A DNA stretch of 64,000 nucleotides. It comes from Codonopsis lanceolata. Lineage: Eukaryota; Streptophyta; Magnoliopsida; Asterales; Campanulaceae. The stretch's first letter is position 1, and each line of letters opens with the position of its first letter. The notes beneath the pieces were generated by a model. It saw only the letters and a list, made by a program, of their open reading frames with translations, did not search any database and was not told the DNA's origin. Below are positions 44,814 through 57,588 of the stretch, in pieces. The stretch lies in the NCBI GenBank assembly GCA_013146195.2, contig CM028379.1, positions 163,545,998 through 163,609,997 of the forward strand. The letters are read 5' to 3'. The position numbers were made by a program, and so were the translations under genes.

Positions 44814-46789
44814 TCATGGTGACAAATCATCGACCTCGTGATCCATCAATTCCCAAGATCCATCTTCCTGTTGTACCATCCCCTTGTTCATCACACACCA
44901 CCACGAAGCCGGTACACTATATTCGTCTTTCAAAGCATCCATATACTTATTAACAAGCTTGATGTCCCGATCAATTTCGAGCTTGAATTCTCCTTTCCCA
45001 CCATGTGTTCCGGCAACCCCATGCAAGTACGCTTCCAACGAATGCCAAGTCGACAAACTTCCGGGACTCTCCAAGTACTTTGACTTGGTAGTATCAATAA
45101 CCAGTTCTTCACCAACGTCCGAGTAACCTACGAAGGGGTACTGTGGTACAATATCTAGGGTATTACGAACACGTAGTGTTCGTATATCCTTTTGTCCCGA
45201 AAACACTTTCTTGAAGTTAGAGTCTCCGACACGAGGAGAAGCAAATGCAAAGGCTGTCACCGGACACGCCTTTATGTGCATATCCGTAGGTTTGTTATAT
45301 CTGTTTTCAACTATGTCAACCGCGTTAAGGGTTGCAATAGCTGCCCCCAAACTGTGCCCAACTATCGTTATGCTGATTTCCTCGTCCTTGTATTCTTCCA
45401 CCAGTCTTCTTACCTCGTCAAGAACCTGTATAGATTTTACGAAAATCATCTGTATTAGGGAAAAATATTAAGTGCAACGGTAATCTTCATAATGTGATAT
45501 CACTATCCATTAATATTGTAATAGATCCAACAACCTTGCTAATTCTAATTAAAGCAAAGTTTCTTAGGTAGTTACTAATTTGCTATACTGTTACTTATTT
45601 GTTACTATAATGTAATTGGATGATGATATTTTGTTGGGAACAGAATGACTCGATTACCCTGGTACGGAACTTTGAGCTTTTGTCACAAGGCGGTCGCGTC
45701 TTGGTTGGGTGAGGCAACCACATCATTGAAGGCGGCCGCGTTCTAGGACAAGGAGACTGCGTTAATTTGAAAGAATGTTTTTGTCGTCAAACAATCACAT
45801 TCAGGAGTGAAGGCAACTGCGTTCGTTACAAGGCGATCACGTTATATGGTGTAAAGTGACCGCGTTCGTGCAGCAAATTGGTTTTCCATGTTTCCTTATT
45901 TAGTCAGTTAAATGTTTGCTATTGTATCCCTATAGTATATATAATTGTAACCCTAGAATGGGTACAACATTGACATTAATAAAATTTCAATAGTCCATTG
46001 ATACTAATATCTCACTCTATTCTCTTTGTTCTAACTAGCTATACTATGTGATTGTTTGCTATTTACTTCCGCTACGCACGACATATCTCGTGAGGATTAT
46101 AGTTGCGCTCAATATGAGAGCTATGTATTGAATATTAGTAGTTGATTTCTCATTTTTCACCTATAGAATTATGAACAAATAATATGATGCATGAAGCTAG
46201 GGCTCACCTGGTCTCTTGCGGAAGTTTTGTTGAAAGGTGATCGTGGATCCTCTGTGGTATATACTGAATACCAACCTTGATGGATCTTAGCATCACTTTT
46301 TTCTCCAAATATTTTTGGAGCTGAAACCAAAATAAATTCCAAATCATTTACCCATTCCAATGCTTCAGCTGTACCTCTCCAAGCAATAACGATATCCCTC
46401 CTCCCCAATGCGGCCTTCCCTTCATTTGTAGCCACCGCAACATACCCTATCCAATTAGATTCCTTTCGCCAAGCCTCCCTCGAAAGAGACTTGATGATTA
46501 ATGTGCCTGGCAATGGGATTGAAGATGTCGCATATATATACTTAGTCACACTGTACTTGAAGGGATTGCCTAGGTCGATACCAACCCTAGAGAAGAGATT
46601 TTTACGAGCGTATCTGCTACTTCCGGCATTCTTCGACGCCTTCTCGGAATCAAAAGTGTCGTAAGTTGCTTGAGCCATCTCTCCATAGTGGATTATGTAT
46701 CGTCGAAGGTCGATGTTTAGAGGGTCTAATAAGTGATCCCACTTCTTCTTCCCACTGAGAATACTCCAATTTTTGGCTATACTGTCCAT
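44814..46789 (-). CDS. Phospholipase A1-II (class 3 lipase), two exons
   Basis: Exon 1 is 46789-46208 (194 codons), the intron 46207-45426 (782 bp, GT..AG), and exon 2 45425-44814. The joined product is 397 residues, matching plant PLA1-II, acyl hydrolases that release the sn-1 fatty acid from glycerolipids. There is no signal or transit peptide, so a cytosolic location is likely. The nucleophile elbow GHSLGA places Ser219; Asp285 lies in NTLDIVPQYP, and the His is in WHSLEAYLHGVAG (322 or 329). Upstream signatures are present: YGEMAQATYD (35-44), DIVIAWRGT (132-140) and EWVNDL. The splice at DQ/V occurs inside the conserved SARDQV block, which supports the model. A TATA box lies about 75 bases before the ATG. 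The intron carries a probable solo LTR. Which PLA1-II subclass it belongs to is not decided. Confidence 0.94.
45632..46083 (+). mobile_element. Probable copia solo LTR in the lipase intron
   Basis: 452 bp from TGTTGGGAACAG to CTACGCACGACA, with near-duplicate flanks TATTT (45627-45631) and TATCT (46084-46088). It has a TATA-like AGTATATATAATTG near 45936 and AATAAA near 45980, both in plus orientation and so antisense to the lipase. Six spaced AAGGCGACCGCGTT-like words precede the TATA. No internal region. Confidence 0.6.
45687..45866 (+). promoter_or_regulatory. Six AAGGCGACCGCGTT-like words
   Basis: At 45687 (AAGGCGGTCGCGTC), 45729 (AAGGCGGCCGCGTT), 45750 (AAGGAGACTGCGTT), 45810 (AAGGCAACTGCGTT), 45830 (AAGGCGATCACGTT) and 45853 (AAAGTGACCGCGTT). 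Most differences are C/T or G/A changes. The core GCGNNCGC is self-complementary in the first two. Confidence 0.7.
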
Positions 46790-46856
46790 TTCAACAAATA
46801 TATCTCCAAATAGTAAGATATTTTGTTGTCAAGTATGTTATTTAAGTTGTAAGGGT

Positions 46857-46869
46857 CTCTATTTATAGT
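46857..46869 (-). promoter_or_regulatory. TATA box of the lipase gene
   Basis: The minus strand reads CTATAAATAGAGA, a strong plant TATA box about 70-80 bases upstream of the ATG at 46789. Confidence 0.75.
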
Positions 46870-47357
46870 TCTATACAGCCCCCCCACCCCCCAATGGAAT
46901 GACCAAAATGCCCTTAGCATGCATTAAAAGACTTTTATCCACTATTTGAAAAAGAATTGAACACAATAAAATTGAGTTCTTTTTAAAGCTGCTTAAAAAG
47001 AAAAATAAAAATAAAAATTGGGGGACACTAATTAATTAGTGTCGCCAAACAAGTTACCTTTTTTTTTTCTTTTTTATATAATCGTTTTTAAATAATAGTG
47101 AAGAAATATTTTTTATTTAGAAAATTGTTTAAAAATACAGAAAAAGATTGTTTTAAGAAACTCTTAACTCTCTTCAAAATTAACCTGCTTACTCTTCAAC
47201 ATTAATGAAGAGCAAATGACTTGTGGATCGAATATTTAAACTTGGAATTGAATGGGTCTTTTTTATTTTAAAAGCTTGAGGATAATTTTTTATTCAAGTT
47301 CAATTCTAATAACTAATTAAGCATCTAAAAAATGGATTAAATTTTTTTATGCTGATT
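46870..47357. other. Upstream region of the lipase gene
   Basis: About 490 bp, AT-rich, with a C-rich run (46880-46893). No element or conserved promoter motif beyond the TATA box recognised. Confidence 0.4.
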
Positions 47358-47868
47358 CATAATAATAAATATTGACGATGATAAGTGATTACTAGGCGAT
47401 ATGCATGGGTTTATTGTCGAAGAGCGATCTTCATTTTTTTATACCAAAATATAGTCATCGTATTTTATGTGTCCATACTCTTATTGGTTGATGATGTGTC
47501 ATTTTGTGGGTCTCTTACAAAGACTTGGTTGAACCAACCAATATGAGTATGTGGGTCACAAACTCCAACCAATATGAGTATGTCACCATCACATACCCAT
47601 ATTTTGATGTAAAAAAAAGTAAGAGTGGCCCAAACATAATAATAAATATTGACGATGTTAAGTGAGTACTAGGCGATGTGCATGGGTTTATTGTCCGAAG
47701 GGCAATATTATGGTCACTCATTTTGCATCAAAATATGGGTACTCTATGATGTGTCATATTTTTATTGGATGAACATTTTGTGGGTCTCATCACTTCAACC
47801 AATGGGAGTATGTCACATCACAGAGTACTCATATTTTGATGTAAAATAAGAGTGGTCCAAGCATTACC
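47358..47868. repeat. Tandem duplication containing a MITE
   Basis: AATAAATATTGACGATGATA..ATGCATGGGTTTATTGTC occurs at 47366-47419 and again at 47641-47694, each time followed by a MITE-like body with CCAAAATATG and its inverse CATATTTTGATGTAAAA. The second MITE (about 47698-47868) has ends GGGCAATATTATGG and CCAAGCATTACCC, with near-identical 9-bp flanks TTGTCCGAA and TTGTCTGAA. Confidence 0.65.
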
Positions 47869-48589
47869 CTTGTCTGAATACGCCCCGTAGAAAGAGGCTC
47901 CATCCTCAAGTGTAGCCACGTGGACTATTTGGTTTTTTGGGTGGTGTGGAGCAAGAATGTGGACCGTTAGGTCTGCACGTATAGAGAGGCTAATCTGATA
48001 TCAAGTTAAAACCTAGAGATCTATCTCAAAACCAATTAACTATGAGAGTTGTGACCCCATGTAATTTATTAAGAGATTGTTAGGTTTGATTATTTCCAAC
48101 GTGGGTTTTTTTAATCGAAGGAGAAGTCGATACATATTGAGATGAGATCAACAGATGCATTTGTAAACAGTGACCATCTTTGCTTCCTTGGTTCTCCAAA
48201 TAAGAATTCTAGCTGAATTATTCTCCATCACGGTTCTTCATTTTACATGTGATTCAATTGTACTGAGATGGAATTTTATATTTTGCATGCATGGAATTTT
48301 CTTTGAAGGAGAGTCCAACTCATACTTACTGAGTAGGGATAAGATTTAGGCAGTTTCCGGCAGTTGACAGATTCCCGCAGTAGTTTAGTCTTGTAAGTGA
48401 GTTGTTTGCCGGTAACGTTTATCTCTAATCACTTAGAAAATATAGAAAGATATCCTCGTTCGAAGGAACTGTACCACAAGCATTAAATATTGACTGGACT
48501 TGAGCTTCTCACGTGGATAAAATAAAAAAAAGACAAAGAAAGTTGCTACCATACCATTGAATTAGTTAGGAATTGCTTGTAATTAGTCC
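47869..48589. other. Unassigned AT-rich DNA
   Basis: No coding frame, tandem repeat or element end recognised. Confidence 0.4.
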
Positions 48590-49405
48590 TTAAGCTAAAA
48601 AATTCGTCCGATCGATCATTCCGTCAGTTAAGTTTTCACAAATATATGTCACGTGACTTTGACCAGGATAAAATTGTCATTCCACTGCTTCTTCTCCCAC
48701 TCTAACTATGTCATCCCCATCAGAAATCTCATGCTCTCTTCCACTCTAAACCAAATTTCGGGGCAATCTCCCTCTATTTCTCCCTAGCTGCAGCCATCGA
48801 CCTCCATACCTCCATTCTCCAGCAAAGAAATTGGTTGCCGCCGTCTCCTCTCAAACTTTCACCCAACTCAGGCCGAAATTTCCCCCGCCCTCTTCAGTCC
48901 AACTCCATTTCACCTTCTCTCCCCCATTCCACCGTCTCCCACTCTCGAAAAAGGGGAAAAATAGATTTGGGTTTGAGGAAGCAATTAGAGAGAGAGAGAG
49001 ATGGAGAGAGGGTTTCCGATTTCAGATAGGGGTGCAATTTCGGATCTAGGTTCAATGTTGAGAACATGACTGCGATTTCAGATTTGAGTTTAAAAGAATA
49101 GATATGGATTTTTTTAATACAATAATACCCTCATTTTTTATTCTACAATTACTAAACTACACTCAAGTAATTCGGTCAATTTAAAAAAAAAGATTACATT
49201 GACAAAAATACCCTTCAAAATGCATCATACGATATACACGTGGTTGGATTTAACAGTAGAAAATTAATAGAATTGGACAGAAGGACCAATCCCGTGAAAA
49301 AAATTAGTATAAGGAGCAAAAATTGGAAAATTTTAATTCAAGGACCAAAACCAAAAAAATCCAAATTTTACGGAGACCATTTGTGTTGTTTGTCCATAAA
49401 TTTAA
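48590..49405. mobile_element. R1 element with gene-like GC-rich interior
   Basis: Right end CATTTGTGTTGTTTGTCC matches the ends at 36545 and 41830. The left end (TTAGTCCTTAAGC.. near 48578) is loosely inverse to the right sub-terminal sequence. The interior (48700-49080) has C-rich, then GA-rich sequence resembling a 5' untranslated region, including an AG run at 48988-49003. Non-autonomous; a Pack-MULE-like origin is possible but unproven. Confidence 0.45.
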
Positions 49406-49660
49406 GTTAAATGAATAATTCATAAATTCGTAAAATTCATTTACTTAAGATTTTTCATTATTTAAAAAGTAATGCTAAATGAAAATAAAAATATAAACAC
49501 TCCCCTCGTCCCTAAATAAGTGTTTATTTTATGTTTTTTTTTTTACTAAAATAGAAGCGTTCTTGTATCTTGATGGACTAGATAAGATGAACTACGAACG
49601 TCTAAATCGATTCTACGACCAGAATTGCTAATTAAACAGGTTTGTTTTGGGGTCATTTTA

Positions 49661-50870
49661 TGTAACGCCCCAAACTCGGGTCCGATCCTTTTGGACCCAC
49701 ATCTGGTCACGTCACTATGAATTCAAACTTAAATAAATACTAAATAAAAATGCTATCCAACTAGAATTACAAAAATCTTCAATTTAAAATACAGTCATCC
49801 AAAATAAATTACGAAACAAAAAGTCTACTAAATTGACTATGTCTCCATTTAATTCCAAAGCATATAAATATGCCCAAAAAATCTTGATTCATTCACTGGT
49901 ATCCTCTACCTCAAGCTTAGTCATTAATTCCAACCTGGAAGAAGAGTGATGTAAAGGTGAGCGAACAAAGCTCAGTAAGATCATACATCGCCCCTCCGGT
50001 TTCTAAGGAGGTGTGACTCAAAGAATAATCGTGATGTATGTAAAACAGAGTTTAGATATTTGATAACTTGCAAAAATCAAAAGATGGGTATCGAACGACA
50101 AGAATATAAATTCTTTTTAAATGGAGAGTTCAAACAAAACAAAATGTAGATCAAATAAGTTTGTCATTACCGACTGTCTCATACCAGCTAGTAATAACTG
50201 AAAATCAAATATATTTATTAAGATCATGTAAGGGTCTATTGACTAAGAACCAAATCCCCCGAAGGGTGCACAAATCCCCCGTAGGGTACACGAATCCCCG
50301 GAAGGGTACACAAATCCCCCGAATGGTACAATATTAAGGTATATCCGGATTACCGCACTCACGGGCCAAGTGGTGCAATTAATTTATTTAATTATTTGTC
50401 ACGTAATCCCCGTAACGAGTTGTTCATACTTAGTGATCATAATTACTTTCAAAACATATATGGTACTATAAATGTACCACTATTGCATTAAAAATTTGTA
50501 TTTCAATTCATTATTTTCAATACAAAGGAATATGCCAATAAGTTGACCAATACGGAATAGATTTTTCGATAATAAAAAAATATTTCATGTAGACAAGTTT
50601 AAGCACAAAAATTTCGATAACAAATTCATAATGAAGATATTCAATAAAAGCTAACGACGAAGTCAAAATAACTACCGACACGAGGTCGGTTATGAAAAAT
50701 GAAAGAACGAATAATTCAAGAATCAGCAGAAACCTGACATTAAAAGTATTTTTGTATTTTTGCAAAGGATCTAAAAGAAACATAATTCTTTACCTTAGTA
50801 TGCTTATCAAAGATATTCTTGCGACATGTACGATCGTTCTAAGCTCGCTTATCCAAATCTAAATTTAAAC
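49661..50870 (+). repeat. LTR-like sequence starting TGTAACGCCCC
   Basis: Begins TGTAACGCCCCAAACTCGG, the same start as the chromovirus LTR on its own strand, and contains AGCTCAGTAAGATCATAC near 49970, a phrase position shared with that LTR (TTAGTAAGTT). It holds a 20-bp minisatellite. The right end was not found, so the 50870 limit is approximate. Confidence 0.5.
50251..50330. repeat. 20-bp minisatellite, four copies
   Basis: CAAATCCCCCGAAGGGTACA-type units at 50251, 50271, 50291 and 50311, each with one to three changes. Located inside the LTR-like stretch. Confidence 0.93.
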
Positions 50871-51271
50871 ACAACACTAAAATTAAAAATATTGAATTGA
50901 GATCTTATTATTTGAAGCTTAAATAAATTATCAAAAAAAAAACTCTAATTTTTCTTCCATCTCACAGATACAGAAACGGCACATGCAACAACTAAATATT
51001 TTTTTTTAATTTACTTCCTCTTTGACTTTCCTTCCTTCTCAGTTCTCATCTTTTCTCTCTTCAATACAAACATCACCCCTTTTCTTCCGAACTATACTAA
51101 AACCGTACCACTGCCATTTTATTTTTATTTATTTTTTTTTTTTTGTTTAGCAATCACTGGCACACGCATACAAATCTATACTCACTGTCATCCTTAAAAT
51201 GTTAGATTAAATTATTATTTCTTAACAAAACTTGTAGCCCACCACCCGACACATATGCAGCAAAACCAATA

Positions 51272-51529
51272 TTCCTTCTGTCCCTAAATTATGGTCTTCC
51301 TTTCCTTTTTCGTTCGTCCCAAAATAACTATTCACTTTCAAACTTAGCTTTTTAGAACATCATTTTTACCACTTTACTCTTATTTTTTCAATCTACTTTA
51401 ATTATGAGTCACATACACATGGGCTTTAAAGAAAACTACACATTAAACCAATATAAATAATTAAGTCAATTGTTTTTTCTTAAACTGTGCATCGGGTCAA
51501 GCAGGACGATTATTAAGGGACGAAGGGAG
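51272..51529. mobile_element. Stowaway-type MITE
   Basis: 258 bp with inverted ends TTCCTTCTGTCCCTAA and TTAAGGGACGAAGGGAG and flanking TA at 51270-51271 and 51530-51531. The same family size as the MITE at 9106. Confidence 0.85.
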
Positions 51530-52232
51530 TACAATATATACTCCATCTCTTGTTCTTCTCTCCTCTTCCTGATCTTTTATATCACCAGACACAAACCTAA
51601 CCTTTTAAAAAAACAAAGTTGCTCTCATCTATTAAATCTATATTATATTTGTTCAAACATAGGAATTGGGAGGGAAGTAACAGTTAAACTTACAACCATA
51701 GCCGCTTCTTCCTTGATCCTTCTGTTGTTGCCTTCGCTTCCCTGCTTCCCTCTCTCTATACGGCTGCGATTTTTATTTTTTATTTTTTATTTTTCTTCTT
51801 AATCGTCAACTGCTACCAACTATTTATATCAACACACTACTAGGTTTTCTATTCTCCATTTTTTTTTAATGTCTTCCCTATGTATACTTCAGACAGAATG
51901 GAAGCATAAAGTTCTTTCAACTGTGTGGTCGACTCTTTCCTTTGATTGAAAGTTCACTTTTCATTGTTTTACAAAAAGATGAAAAAAATGGTACAAACAA
52001 TTCTTACAAACAAAGTTACCTAGAAACGCAGATTTTTTTTTAATAAATAAACTAATAGTACTTTAAAAATTAAAAAAAAAAGGATGAAACTAAACATGTT
52101 AATTCCTCAAAATATTGATATTGAATTCGCTTAATCTTTGTTACTCACACCATAATGTTTTCTGCAACAATTTTTTTTCTTTTTTGTCTGTGTTTCTAAA
52201 CCACATAGTCTGTCGCTGCCCACGAGAAGTTG

Positions 52233-52380
52233 TACTCCCTCCGTCCCAACATTATTTTCTCATTTCCTTTTTCGCTTATCCCACAAAAATGGTGTTGCTT
52301 AAAAGTTTTCTCTTTAGAACTACAATTTTTACTGTTTTATCTTTACTTTTTCTTTCTATACATAAATTATGGGTAGAGGG
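52233..52380. mobile_element. Half Stowaway MITE
   Basis: Begins TACTCCCTCCGTCCCAACAT, a Stowaway end, with AT-rich body resembling the MITE at 51272. The other end is missing. A further single end, CTCCCCTCGTCCCTAAATA, lies at 49503-49521. Confidence 0.55.
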
Positions 52381-52423
52381 TCGTTAAACCTCCAAATATA
52401 ATTTTCTTACTTTTAAGTTTTAA

Positions 52424-53640
52424 ATACTAGTATAAGGCAAGCAAAGTCGAATCCACAGGGAACGGGATTAATTTCTTTTGAATGATTGACAAGAAAATTA
52501 AAAAGGGGGATTTTTGAATTGATTTAATCTAACGACTGAATTTCTACGATTAACTAATTTAACTAGGAAAATTATAAAAGAAATAAAGCAGGAACAAGCA
52601 CAAAACAAGTAAATAAATTAAGGAAATAACCACACAAGAAAACTCTGATTCAAGGGTCGAGACGTTCAATTACGTTATCGATCATAGGCTAAAATTATAA
52701 ATTCTTGCAATTCCAGCATTCAACCAAAAACTTGTTAGGATAGTAGTAACAATTCTTGTGTTTTCCTAATATAATGACCAAACCCATCATCCGATCAAAA
52801 TTTATCATTAATCAATCGGGAATGATAGTGTTCCATATCAATTAAAAATAGTGTTACGCACTTTGAAAATGATTGAAACTAATTCTGATAATATAGATAG
52901 CTACAATTACCAAAACTAGTCTTATAGATTCATTTAGGCTAAATCAACTCTGATAACACAATTAATTCAACATATTGCTCTAAAATTCCAATCATTCATG
53001 ATCGCACAAACTCATGGATAACAATAGTAAATTATCTATTGAGTCGAATTATCATATCAATCAATAGATAATTTCCATATGAATTTACGAGTACTTGAAA
53101 TTAAGTAAGAAACAATTTAGCACATAACCTCACGATAAACATAATCGAAATAAAAGTGACCCTTGAATTAAAAAAAAAAGAACCTTAGCCACGCATGCTT
53201 GAAAAATAAATCTCCATAAAGAGGGAGATTTATTAGGGAAACCGGGAAATAATGGGTAACTTCGCGCCAAGCAGGGGTGGTGAGAAATACCGCATTAGCC
53301 CTTGAGAAATGCACATGGGAGGCACATGATTGAATTAATGGTAAAGAACAAACGGCGTCCATCAAAAGACTACCTTTGTTGAAATTTAATAATAGTAAGA
53401 CCCAAAGTTGACAAAAAATTCTTAAGGGACCATTACTGAGAACGGCCCAAAGTCGAGGCACCAGTAGTGTCATTAACCCTTTAATAAATGTAAGGGAAAT
53501 ACTTAATACATCACCTATAAAAAACTTAATACCACACTTTTTGTTGTAAACAAAAAACCTCAAGAAGATCTGAATCTCGAATTTGAGTGCATACAAAATC
53601 CTTTTCCAAAAATACAATTTCTTAAACTAAAAAGAACGAA
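52424..53640. other. Possible LTR end and unassigned DNA
   Basis: GTCGAATCCACAGGGAACGG at 52447 reads, on the minus strand, like the 3' end of some plant LTRs (compare 26785-27952). The 149-residue minus-strand frame at 53168-53617 has no recognisable domain and is probably chance. Confidence 0.35.
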
Positions 53641-53717
53641 CAAAACCCTGTAGAGAGAATCAGTTACAAAGATGGGGTTTGACACCGAGTACTCTATAAA
53701 AATTTATCTTCATATAA

Positions 53718-55180
53718 CACTACAAGAAAACAGAGCAATTCAAACGGAAATTTTTGTTGCAAAAAATAAAAATCCGTTACAATTAGACGATTGAAACATA
53801 AAAATTTTGTTGCAAATTTGGTTTGGAAAACGCTCGTTGCAAATTTTGTGCAACCGTATTTATTCCGTTGCATGATATTGCAAAGAAAACCGAGCGTTGC
53901 AATTTCAAATTTTTCGGTTGCAAAGGTACTTCCCAAGGGCATTTGACGTCCGTTGCAAGTAGCAACTAATTTTTTCTAATACATTCTTGCAACAGACTTT
54001 TCCGTTGAATTCTTGCAACAAAGTTTTTGGTTACAATGTTTATGTATTTCTGTTACTAGTTCGTAATTGAAATTTTTACAAAATTATTATTGCAATAAAA
54101 GATTTCATTGCAAAATTTATATTCTAAAATATTTGTTTTTACAAATAATGGATATATATATATATATTATGTATTGTACCTAATTGAACATTTTACATTT
54201 TACAAAAAAAAGTATATCTGAAATCAAACGATAAAGTAACCCAAATTCAAACATTTCATTCAAAGGTCATTGTCAAAATGTCGGATTACATGGAAGTATG
54301 GAGGATGTTGAGAGCCTCCAAGTGACTAACAAAAGACATTGTCTAACTGTCAAACTACATACACATTGGTGGAGGTTGTTGGGCTCTAAGTGACTGAATT
54401 TCCTCTTGCATTAGCTTGAAATCAGGTTTGATTTGCTCAATTTCCGGCATTGTCAACTTGTATTTGTTTTTTAATATTATCCTCCCCCATTTGTTCTACG
54501 TTTTCTCAAAGCTTATCTTCAAATTGTTGGGTTTGTGTGAAATCTTCATTCACACTTTCATGTGAGGAATAATTTGCCCTGCTATTGCTACTCAAGATAT
54601 TTGATGCAGGAACCAACAAACCAAAGTCATACAAACGATTCATTGCAACACCACCAAATGCATTAACCCAAGTTGTGGCATCAAAAATTATACATTTCTT
54701 TCAAGCAACATAATCTTCCTAAAATGATTAATATTATAACTAATTTTTCAACTTGAGTTTTAAATAATATTAAGAACATTGACATCAAAGATACATCTTT
54801 CAATAGAAACCCAATATAAAAATTAAATGCTCAAAGTAAACTCGTAAAAAAGATTAAGTATATTGAAAATAAACTCACAAAGAATTTTCTTGACTTAGCA
54901 TCCCCAGACTTTGTTGTATTGGCACATTGCTGCTTATCGAGGAAGCTCATATTATTCATTGATAAATTTAATTTGTACTATCTTTTCTCGGGGTAAGTAA
55001 TTAGAACATGCCCCGTTAGCTTTTTAGAACTAATCATCGTTAAGAAATTACTATTTGTGAATAGATTCAGTAGGGCTTTCTTTCCTCCACTTTTGTGATT
55101 CGAACAGCTTTCTCGTAAGTCATGGGCTTCACAGTATCTTTCGGCTATTATACAGCTAGAAAGTTCAAGTGGCAAATAGG
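53718..55180 (-). mobile_element. CACTA (En/Spm) transposon fragment
   Basis: CACTACAAGAAAAC at 53718, preceded by TAA, is a canonical CACTA terminus. The next 270 bp carry sub-terminal GTTGCAA/TTGCAAC words on both strands, the usual transposase binding pattern. Further in, minus-strand pieces (54450-54700: WVNAFGGVAMNRLYDFGL; about 54360-54460: EQIKPDFKLMQEEIQSLRA) resemble the end of the CACTA accessory transposase family (Ptta/En/Spm), with frameshifts. The opposite terminus (TTTTCTTGTAGTG) was not found, so the element is truncated or continues unseen. Confidence 0.65.
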
Positions 55181-56263
55181 AGTATAATTACAGTCAATTA
55201 ACATGAAGTTGGATAGATATTACCAACGAAGTAGTACTAAATTATAATTAGTGCTTCATTAGCATGAAGTTGGATAGATATACAAGTTCAGCAATTCTAA
55301 ATTGGAACTAAAAGATCATAATCTCTTTAAACAACTACAAATTAAGAATAATATACCTTACTCAAAAACCTCAATTAAAAACCTTGTTAAGAGTGCACAT
55401 GCACATACACGTTTGGAAATCTTTCGTATCACCACAAATACTCTAAACTGCAAGAAATGAATGCAATAAACCAATACTTGAATTTTAATTACATAAGTTG
55501 TCTTCGCACTGCCAGAAAAAAATGTCTAGATTGGGATGTTTCACAATGGCTACAAATTTAATATTAATTTTGTGTGGAACACTACAAATATAAGCATTCT
55601 AAATCACACTATATTCACCGACTCAATATTCACTGACTCAATATCATATCAAAGAACCATATAAATGTCAAAACACTCTATAGAGTTATTTATACATGCA
55701 ACATCAAACCATCAACACCTAAAATCCAACCTCAGTTTCAACATGCATAATAGAAAACATAAATTTTCCAGAAATATAATTAAAGTATGTCTCAACTAAG
55801 TATTCTAGAGTAAAGCAGGACATACCAGCCCATGCTATGATCCCACTGATGTTGCCATTGTAAGAACCACCCTATGATGTATCCTAAAACAACACAACAC
55901 AACCCAAACCAAATCAAAATTTTCAAAAAAGTAAACAAAACACCCATCATACCCTAAACACAATTAAGTTTGGAAGATTCAAATTCACAACCATTAAGGG
56001 GGGGGGGGGGAAATGTGGTTGCAGCGGCACAGTGGTGGCAATTATAACATTATCTTGAGAGCGTCGCTCCTATATATAATAAAGCTTCTAAGTTAATAGA
56101 ATGGAAAGGTATGACTAAATTGGGATGGGAAGGAAACATATTATGTGAATATGCAGGCAGATCCTCACCAGAGTTGATTCTGCAAGTGCATAAGAAGCCT
56201 TCTATAGTCAACAAAATAGGTTAGAAACTGTCTATGAGAAAATCAATCTACAATAATGAAATA
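55181..56263. other. Unassigned AT-rich DNA
   Basis: No gene or element recognised. Contains an 11-base G run (about 55999-56009). Confidence 0.4.
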
Positions 56264-56444
56264 CTCCCTCTGTCACGTAAAGGAAATAGGTTATTTTTTG
56301 CACAGTTCAGAAAATAGTTAACATTTGCACAACTCATACTCAAACATAGTTGTACTCCTACTCACTTCTGTGCATCCCCTACTCATATGGGGAATGATAG
56401 GTAGAAAGCAACAGCTCAACTGCCTTTTTACTTTGATTGGAGTA
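56264..56444. mobile_element. Possible Stowaway MITE
   Basis: Left end TACTCCCTCTGTCACGTAAA; a right end GGAGTA at about 56440 is short. Probably a diverged copy. Confidence 0.35.
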
Positions 56445-57588
56445 TGGTTTGCTTGGCCTGCAGCTATTCGATGATATCGATGTTAGACCTGAGAAACCCT
56501 TTCCTTGTACATAACTCTTCTCAACTTGGCTCTAAATATAAGATTCTAGCTTTGCTTCTGGACCTATAAGAAAGAGAGGATGCATGTCAACTATGTTATA
56601 TCATATGAATCATGACTTATAACAATCTCTACTGCTGCCCTGGTTGAATGAAAATAAATAAGTGAAGCCTAAACCAACCTTTTCTTCCTCAATTTCTATC
56701 TGGGGTTTAGTTTTTCAGCCTTTTTGACCCAATTTTTAGTTTATTTTTAACAGAACTAGTCAAATACCACCTTTAGCAAATAAATGAATCAAACAAATAC
56801 AAAGCACACCAAATTACTTGCTACTATATCGAACATTACTAAAAAATGAAGTAAAAATGCCATCCAACACCTTTCTCAACCCACCAAATCCTACGGAATC
56901 ACATATAGACCATACTCAACACCTCTAGGCCTCTTTACAATCGCACAGACCAAAAAAAAAGTTGCAAGAATTATCAAAATGCCACAACCTAATTGTGGTA
57001 AGAAGTCTCCGGTTCAATTTTTTTTCTAGAATAGTACCACACAGTAGGACGTTACCTATAAACTTGGAGAGCCTCCAGTTCAATTTTTTTTTTTCTGGAA
57101 TAGAATCACATAGGAAGACATTTCCTATAAACTTGAAGAGAGTAGGAAGCCCCCCTTACGACCAGCTTCTTCTCTTGTGGTAGGAAAACATATCATACCT
57201 TTATTCCAATGAAAACTACTTAATTTAGTTCTTGGGCCTATAAACAGAGTTTCTCCATTACCAATATCATCTTCAATCTGAAGAAAATCAACTGCCACAC
57301 CGCAATTTAACTCATAAACCAACAATCTTGTGGTAACTTCTATTTGACATTTACTGAAACGACATTACTCTTTAATGCATGCTTCACATTTTTGTCACCT
57401 TAATCACGCCCGACCTTACAAAAATACAATACCTCGGAAAATTAGGTTTAAACTAGTAAATTATCTTTAATCCTGTCTACATCTCATAAAAGCTTTACGC
57501 TTGATCTTTTTTTAGATTTGTGAAGCACTCAATGGTGGCAGAGAATTATTGAGTAGCAGTGATAATTTATCACCTCCGCAATTATTGA

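Noticed and set aside
44884..45471. Plus-strand frames of 80-88 residues over lipase exon 2
   Set aside because: Antisense to a conserved exon; no features of their own.
53168..53617. 149-residue minus-strand frame
   Set aside because: Hydrophobic and Phe-rich because of AT-rich composition; no family signature, no TATA or splice context.
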